Origin: Caldifarciminota bacterium
GTDB taxonomy: Bacteria; Hydrothermota; Tepidihabitantia; Tepidihabitantales; Tepidihabitantaceae
Length of the DNA stretch: 12,219 nucleotides
Direction of reading: 5' to 3'
Assembly (NCBI GenBank): GCA_016935295.1
Contig: JAFGRF010000195.1
Location: forward strand, 1 to 12,219
Under the pieces are notes generated by a model, which saw only the letters and a program-made list of their open reading frames with translations, was not told the origin of the DNA and did not search any database. The first letter of the stretch is position 1. Each line of letters opens with the position of its first letter. The position numbers and the translations under genes are program-made. Positions 8,121 to 12,219 of the stretch are shown one piece after another.

Positions 8121-9403
8121 TGCACCCGCTCGAGGCTTTCCGCCCCGACAAAGTTGGGCTCTTCCCGGTGGTCGGGAGAGGCCGGTGGGGATTCTGCGAC
8201 AGGGCCGGGCGGCTGGCCATCCCCCACCGGTTCGACTGGGTGGACCTGTTCTTCGGCGGCCGGGCCGTTGTCTGCGTTGACGGCCGCGTAGGCGCGATCG
8301 ACGCCCGGGGCAACTTCCTGGTCCGCCCCGAGCACGACGCGCTGGAGCGGTTCTCGGAACGCCGTGCCGTTTCCCGGGACCGCAAGCTGTGCGGCTTTGT
8401 TGACGACCTGGGGAGGACTACTGTCCTCCCCGGGTTTGTCGACGCCCGCGATTTCTCCAACGGCATGGCCTGCGTCAACATCGGCGGCAGGCGCGGGCTG
8501 ATCGATAACGCCCTCGGCGGAAAGTGGGGGTTCGTGGATTGGACCGGCAAGGTCGCAATCCCGGCCCGCTTCGACCACGCCTGGGACTTCAGCGCCAAGC
8601 TGGCGCCGGTCAACAGCGGCTGCCGGCACGACGAACTCGGCTACCCGACGGGCGGGCGCTGGGGATTGATCGACAAGAACGGCAACGTTGTCGTGAAGCA
8701 GACGCACCTGTTCATCGCCGCGGCTTCCGAAGGGATGCACGAAGCCCGGTCTGACCGGGGCTGCGTTTACTTCAACCAGGAGGGCGGGTCGGTACCGGAC
8801 TTCCCGCTGGAAGCCGTGTCCCCGTTCTGCGAGGGGGTGGGAGCCGTGAAGCACACAGGGCGGTGGGGATTCATCGATGAAGAAGGGGTGTGGATCGTCG
8901 ATCCGAAGTACGGCTGCGTGCTCGATTTCGCCGAGGGCAGGTGCGCGGTGTCATTCGGTCCTCGCCAAGGCCGTAGGTGGGGGTTCATAGACAGGAACGG
9001 CACCATGCTCATCTACCCGCAATTCCGGTTGCCCAGCCGGTTCCGCGAAAGCCGCGCCGTAATGCGGGCGGAGTCGGGCCGGTGGGGTCACATCACCCCG
9101 GACGGGGAGTACATAACCGAGCCGGTCTTTGCCTGGGCCTGCGCCTTCAGCGACGGCCTAGCGGCGGTCAACCTCGGCGGACGTCAACCGGATGTCGGCC
9201 GGGTCCTGGGCGGCAAGTGGGGTTACATCAGGCCGGACGGCTCGTGGCTGGTTCGGCCAAGGTTCGAGTGGGCCGGGAGCTTCCGCGACGGCCACGCCGA
9301 AATCTGGATGGGTTCTGCGCAAGACGAGCTAGGAATCCCCCGGGGCGGCCGGCGCGGTTACATCGACCGGAACGGGCGTATCGTATGGAAACCGTCGCGG
9401 TGA
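8120..9403 (+). CDS. WG-repeat protein (427 aa)
   Basis: Almost the whole protein consists of WG-type repeats of the form [RK]WG(F/Y/L)ID..G..[IV].P.F....F..G.A.V. Motif copies are at about residues 22, 56, 90, 124, 135, 180, 248, 286, 321, 366 and 411. Two are degenerate: RVG at 56 and LCG at 90. One block around 200-225 has lost the motif. Such repeats form beta-rich binding scaffolds without known catalysis. There is no signal peptide or membrane segment, so it should act in the cytoplasm with the ATPase. The start is set by GGAAGGGGG ahead of ATG 8120, overlapping the ATPase stop by one base. Residues 120-193 and 351-424 align without gaps (32 of 74 identical), indicating an internal duplication. 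Its ligand is unknown. Confidence 0.92.
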   Translation: MHPLEAFRPDKVGLFPVVGRGRWGFCDRAGRLAIPHRFDWVDLFFGGRAVVCVDGRVGAIDARGNFLVRPEHDALERFSERRAVSRDRKLCGFVDDLGRTTVLPGFVDARDFSNGMACVNIGGRRGLIDNALGGKWGFVDWTGKVAIPARFDHAWDFSAKLAPVNSGCRHDELGYPTGGRWGLIDKNGNVVVKQTHLFIAAASEGMHEARSDRGCVYFNQEGGSVPDFPLEAVSPFCEGVGAVKHTGRWGFIDEEGVWIVDPKYGCVLDFAEGRCAVSFGPRQGRRWGFIDRNGTMLIYPQFRLPSRFRESRAVMRAESGRWGHITPDGEYITEPVFAWACAFSDGLAAVNLGGRQPDVGRVLGGKWGYIRPDGSWLVRPRFEWAGSFRDGHAEIWMGSAQDELGIPRGGRRGYIDRNGRIVWKPSR

Positions 9404-9491
9404 AGTCTCGCCCGGCCGTCAGCGAATTGCCGGGTTCCACGAGCAGGGTCGTCTTGCGCCACTGGCACCTCGGCGCCGGTTCACGGACCGA

Positions 9492-9508
9492 GTGTCATCA
9501 CATGACAC
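9492..9508. other. Perfect hairpin at the convergent junction
   Basis: GTGTCAT and ATGACAC pair perfectly around a three-base CAC loop. It lies about 90 bases past the WG-gene stop and 60 bases past the stop of the opposing 117-aa gene. It could be part of a bidirectional terminator or a protein-binding site. Confidence 0.5.
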
Positions 9509-9533
9509 CGGTGGGGGCGGGTGTCCCCACCGG
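9508..9533. terminator. GC-rich hairpin, possible bidirectional terminator
   Basis: CCGGTGGGG pairs with CCCCACCGG over nine bases around an eight-base loop, immediately after the previous hairpin (one shared base). It sits between two converging genes, where a terminator is expected. No T-run follows on either strand, so an intrinsic terminator is not proven. The rest of 9404-9568 holds nothing recognisable. Confidence 0.45.
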
Positions 9534-9568
9534 CGTTCAGCGGGCCTATCGGTCCATGACTGATCAAC

Positions 9569-9922
9569 TCACGGAGCTGGCCGCGCACGTCTGCGGTGAC
9601 GTCGGCGATTCGTCTCCAACACCTGTTGTGCGAGCTCCCTCTCGGGTGACGGCGCAATCTCCACGAACTTGGCTATGAGCTCTTTGATATGTCTCCGGCC
9701 TCTCGTCTCCCGGAGTAGCTTTCCGAGCACCGACTGCGCAAAATCGGATATGGTGAACTCCCCGCCCTGGGGGTGCGCCTTATCGGACAACATCCACAAA
9801 GCCACATTCGCATACTCTGGGAGTCTACCCCTTGCGACTGCTGCAAGCGCCCAGAGTCTGTCCTCCGGGTTGTCGGAGCGCAGCGCTCTCTCCAATAGCT
9901 CGCGCTGTTCCTGTGTGAGCAC
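9569..9922 (-). CDS. Small helical protein, unrecognised (117 aa)
   Basis: The GTG start at 9922 is chosen because GGAGGG lies three bases upstream. The sequence is amphipathic and helical throughout. Residues 5-60 (LLERALRSDNPEDRLWALAA and after) look like one or two HEAT/armadillo-like helix pairs. The last 15 residues are strongly basic (RRRHRRRAR), which would suit nucleic-acid contact. There is no catalytic motif, signal peptide or membrane segment. It is the third minus-strand gene after the 283-aa nuclease-like gene and the broken gene, with 148 bases between it and the latter, so it may or may not share their transcript. No function is assigned. Confidence 0.72.
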   Translation of the reverse strand: MLTQEQRELLERALRSDNPEDRLWALAAVARGRLPEYANVALWMLSDKAHPQGGEFTISDFAQSVLGKLLRETRGRRHIKELIAKFVEIAPSPERELAQQVLETNRRRHRRRARPAP

Positions 9923-9925
9923 GTT

Positions 9926-9931
9926 CCCTCC
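9926..9931 (-). promoter_or_regulatory. Ribosome binding site deciding a GTG start
   Basis: Minus-strand GGAGGG lies three bases before GTG 9922. There is no earlier start with comparable support. Confidence 0.6.
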
Positions 9932-10037
9932 GTTCCAGTATCAGGCCGGTCTCGCACGCCTGCCGGTCAGGCTGTGTTCTCCAGCCGGCATACACCGTCG
10001 TTTGCTCCGTTCTGGCTCGCTTGGCATCGCGCGCCGA

Positions 10038-10056
10038 GCCTTCTACAAGCGAAGGC
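10038..10056. other. Short hairpin downstream of the broken gene
   Basis: GCCTTC and GAAGGC form a six-base stem around a seven-base loop, about 15 bases past the final TGA (10071) on the minus strand. No T-run follows. It could be a weak terminator remnant. Confidence 0.25.
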
Positions 10057-10070
10057 GCCGCGCAGTTGCT

Positions 10071-10825
10071 TCAAGGCGCGCGGAGGTAGGACTTGACCGA
10101 AAAGGGCTTGTCATCCATGTCCGCCAAATCGGCATCTCTGACCTCTTGCTCACCCAGGAGTTGCGTGTACGGGTCGGACCACTGCTCTCTTTGCTCCTCG
10201 TCGAACGTGAAGTCATACAGCAGTCTTCGCGGCCTGGCCGCTGGCCGGTTGGCGAGGTACTCCCCGAGTTCACGCACGACACTCCCTCATGGGGCCAGCC
10301 CGGATTCACCAACGCCAAGACGAAAGGCGCGATTGGGTTCTGCGGTCGGTCGTAGAGCAACCTGAAGCACGCCAGCGCGTCTCGCTGTATGTACAGCAGG
10401 CTGAAGCTCGCGGGAGTACGGACCAACGCCTCCCGCGAGCTGCTTGTCCTGTCTTCTCGAAGCTGCGGGCCGAACTTCTCCAGGACAGCCCAGAAGGAAC
10501 AACGGGGGACATCCACCAGAGGACGCCCGGCCTGTTCCGTTCACCATTGCGGCGGCAGCTCGCGCAAATCGACTAACCCGTGTCCGAGAAAATGCTTGCG
10601 GTGCCAGTCGCCACCCCGTGGTGGGAGATGGAGGAGGTCCGCGGCCTTCCTCAGGACACGCTCGCTCGTGTCCACGTAGACGAAGCTGAGGGCATTGCCC
10701 CCAAGCACCTTCACCGGTAGCCCGCGCGTCCCGCAGAACGGATGATAGACGGAGTTCTCCAGTAAGTCATCAAGTCTAGGTCGCATTCGCTGCTCTTTGA
10801 GTATTCCCGCCAGCCAGGTCGGCAT
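10071..10825 (-). pseudogene. Broken gene of an uncharacterised ~250-aa family (in-frame stop plus frameshift)
   Basis: Three protein-like pieces join into one protein. Piece 1 runs from ATG 10825 (or the better-placed ATG 10786, 14 residues in) to TGA 10541-10543. Piece 2 continues in the same frame past that TGA (SFWAVLEKF, then FSLLYIQRDALACFRLLYD and VLALVNPGW) to about 10290. Piece 3 continues in the frame offset by two bases, from about 10277 to TGA 10071 (ELGEYLANRPAARPRRLLYD onward). From memory, piece 1 (NSVYHPFCGTRGLPV, SFVYVD), piece 2 and the NP.GRPRYLLY-like start of piece 3 follow in the same order as in one family of uncharacterised proteins seen in genomic islands. I cannot name it. 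The frameshift is equivalent to one lost or two gained bases. Piece 3 has its own GTG (10277) with GAGGGAG four bases upstream, so a 68-residue restart product is possible. Sequencing error is the alternative. Confidence 0.7.
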
Positions 10826-10896
10826 CTACAGTAAAGGCAAGCCATCAACCGCCAGTCTTCTTCCCTGATCCAGCTCCGGTCTGTCGCTAGGTCGGC

Positions 10897-11748
10897 CTAC
10901 TGCTGCCTTAGACGCTCCGGGCCTACTCGCACGAACTCCTCAACCGCCCGGTACTGGTCCTCCCGGGAGAGGTCAAAGAAACCTGTCTGCTCAAGGTCTA
11001 AGATGTGAAGCCTGCGACTGTCTTGCTCGATAAGCAGGATTGTCGGCTCGCTCCAGTAGATCCCGGCCCAGGCTTCCTTCTTGTTGAAGTAGTATCCCAG
11101 GTGGTTGGTGGCGCCGCGCAGCGGCTGAGGTCTAGCGCCGCACGCCAGAAGCCCGGCCTCGGCCATCTTCATTAGATTGGTTGCGGCTCTCATACCAGCG
11201 GCCAGTTCCACGTCTACGTGTTCCACTGCCATCCCCCTTTCACGAAGGAACTCCAGAAACTGCCCGACCAAGTACGCGGCAACGGCATCACTAACGTCCA
11301 ACTGCTCCAGTCTCTCGGCTACCTCATGCCAGCGGCGGCACACGTTCGGATGGCCGCCACTCGAGTCTTCAGTCACGGCGTGTCGGGTCAGAAGCACTAG
11401 TGCCCGCGGCCCCTGAGCGACCCGATCGAGCTCCTCCTTGTACCGACGCAGTTGGTCGCGATCCACGCCGCTCTCGACTTTGACTTCCACGTACGCCACG
11501 GCAGATCCCGCATACATCCGGATGTCCGGTTGATTGCCTTCGTCCTGCATCTGTGTGACGACTTCGACCCCCGCTGCTTGCACAAAGCCTTGGCCGACTT
11601 CTGCGCCCACCAGCCAGCCGATGAAACCTAGGGCGGGCTGGGGCTCGCGCGACAGCAGGGTGGCAACCAGGTGCGCAAAGGCCTCGGTGACGTAGTTCTC
11701 ATCTTGTCGGCTGACCCACTTGTGAAGATTCACTAGTAGGTTCTTCAT
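10897..11748 (-). CDS. PD-(D/E)XK nuclease-superfamily protein (283 aa)
   Basis: ATG 11748 is preceded by GGAGGAG eight bases upstream. The N-terminal 110 residues show the full nuclease-fold signature: a helix with E17/E22 (ENYVTEAFAHLVATLL), PD at 74-75 in QPDIRMY, the strand AYVEVKVESG with E88 and K90, then QLRRYKEEL (Q99, Y103) as in the helix following the catalytic Lys. A hydrophobic strand LVLLTRH comes next. D75, E88 and K90 are the likely metal and catalytic residues. Residues 210-283 (LGYYFNKK, AWAGIYWSEPTILLIEQ) form a separate C-terminal domain of the sort found in nuclease-like proteins of defence loci. It differs in layout from the 306-aa nuclease-like protein at 3951-4871, so the two are not duplicates. 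Probably cytoplasmic; target unknown. Confidence 0.85.
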   Translation of the reverse strand: MKNLLVNLHKWVSRQDENYVTEAFAHLVATLLSREPQPALGFIGWLVGAEVGQGFVQAAGVEVVTQMQDEGNQPDIRMYAGSAVAYVEVKVESGVDRDQLRRYKEELDRVAQGPRALVLLTRHAVTEDSSGGHPNVCRRWHEVAERLEQLDVSDAVAAYLVGQFLEFLRERGMAVEHVDVELAAGMRAATNLMKMAEAGLLACGARPQPLRGATNHLGYYFNKKEAWAGIYWSEPTILLIEQDSRRLHILDLEQTGFFDLSREDQYRAVEEFVRVGPERLRQQ

Positions 11749-11756
11749 GGGTCATT

Positions 11757-11763
11757 CTCCTCC
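11757..11763 (-). promoter_or_regulatory. Ribosome binding site of the 283-aa gene
   Basis: Minus-strand GGAGGAG precedes ATG 11748 by eight bases. Confidence 0.6.
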
Positions 11764-11946
11764 CTGTCCGCTGGACGCAACTCCCGCCTCAACACACCAC
11801 CCCCGCGAGCTTGTGCTGCTCTTCGCATCGCCGGAGCGATGCTGTTACGTGCCGCCCCGACCAGCTCACGCGGCTACAATAGGCCGGCGGATCATGGAGT
11901 CAAACAAGCGGGGCGGACTTGCGGAAACCGACCGGGTGCCGCATCC

Positions 11947-12020
11947 GTACCGCACTCTCCAGGCGGTTACAAGAGAGCACCACAAGACGCCGGGCTTACA
12001 GGAACCCTACCCCACAGCAC
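11947..12020. repeat. Intergenic repeat, copy 2
   Basis: GTACCGCA (11947-11954) is followed by CACAAGACGCCGGGCTTACA (11981-12000), matching copy 1 (3832-3913) in order and orientation. The second block matches 18 of 20 bases and 30 of 41 over the extended stretch; the gap between the two blocks is 26 bases here and 34 in copy 1. It lies about 230 bases upstream of the 283-aa gene. Confidence 0.5.
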
Positions 12021-12092
12021 CCTAGTCACTGGACGAGCGAATCAGAACCCGCGTCCACCAAATCGAAGGCGCCCTGACGACAAATGGACACC

Positions 12093-12129
12093 GGCACGGA
12101 CGGTGGATTATGACAGTGAAGGCCGTGCC
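12093..12129. repeat. Inverted repeat GGCACGG/CCGTGCC
   Basis: Two perfect 7-base arms (12093-12099 and 12123-12129) flank 23 bases, just upstream of the candidate promoter at 12159. It may be an operator or a weak hairpin. Confidence 0.3.
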
Positions 12130-12158
12130 AACTTCGTGCCAGCGATTTTGGGCCGTTT

Positions 12159-12186
12159 TTGACACGTCCCGAAGTAATATTATTTT
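12159..12186 (+). promoter_or_regulatory. Candidate sigma70-type promoter pointing off the right edge
   Basis: A consensus TTGACA (12159-12164) is followed after 16 bases by TATTTT (12181-12186, four of six matches) in the most AT-rich stretch of the window. It would drive a plus-strand gene beginning beyond 12219, divergent from the 283-aa gene. Confidence 0.4.
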
Positions 12187-12219
12187 TCTATGGTCCGTAA
12201 CTGCGTGAGTTAGGTGATG

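Larger units (their letters stand above)
11749..12219. other. Noncoding stretch at right edge
   Basis: No supported gene lies here; the open frames on the plus strand have no domain character or convincing ribosome binding site. The stretch should contain the promoter of the 283-aa gene, which I could not place. It holds repeat copy 2, a 7-bp inverted repeat (12093-12129) and an AT-rich candidate promoter pointing off the right edge. Confidence 0.5.

Noticed and set aside
7125..8854. Two long minus-strand open frames (over 300 codons each) opposite the AAA+ and WG genes
   Set aside because: The plus strand has unmistakable AAA+ and WG-repeat sequence; the antisense frames have none and no convincing starts.
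10541..10543. UGA as a sense codon (selenocysteine or a variant genetic code)
   Set aside because: UGA ends the ATPase (overlapping the next start), the WG gene, the 306-aa gene, the 495-aa gene and the 117-aa gene. A separate frameshift downstream also points to decay.
11839..12162. 107-codon plus-strand frame in the right-edge noncoding stretch
   Set aside because: Low-complexity Arg/Pro/Gly composition, no ribosome binding site, and it runs across the intergenic repeat.

Overview
The window looks like an accessory (defence-island-like) stretch of a GC-rich bacterial genome. Genes are dense, and several have clear Shine-Dalgarno sequences ahead of ATG, GTG or TTG starts. UGA and UAG serve as normal stops. 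I see no rRNA, tRNA, CRISPR array, ribosomal protein or other marker, so the organism cannot be named from this sequence.

Layout. (1) Positions 1-4871, minus strand: a very large unrecognised protein runs off the left edge (1149 residues visible). It may be preceded by a small TTG-start ORF, and further upstream lies a 306-residue protein with a PD-(D/E)XK nuclease signature. (2) Positions 4944-9403 form a compact, more GC-rich module. On the minus strand is a 495-residue regulator with two XRE-like helix-turn-helix domains and a third HTH near its C-terminus. A 231-bp divergent control region follows, then a plus-strand operon of a classical AAA+ ATPase and a 427-residue WG-repeat protein joined by a TGATG stop/start overlap. 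(3) Positions 9404-9568: the convergent junction, with two perfect hairpins. (4) Positions 9569-11748, minus strand: a second, unrelated PD-(D/E)XK-type protein (283 residues), then a broken gene (one in-frame TGA plus one frameshift), then a 117-residue helical protein. (5) Positions 11749-12219: no supported gene, but a copy of a repeat also found near 3874, an inverted repeat and a candidate outward promoter.

How the genes may work together. The best candidate for an undescribed system is the regulator/AAA+/WG-repeat module. The control region carries five copies of the pentamer TTACG/CGTAA in 148 bp, plausible sites for the double-HTH regulator. The ATPase could be the motor and the WG-repeat protein its ligand-, substrate- or adaptor-binding partner. 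This is inference from layout; only the folds are directly supported. The two nuclease-like genes on either side, the giant neighbour and the decaying gene fit a defence or mobile-island setting, but no known named system was recognised.
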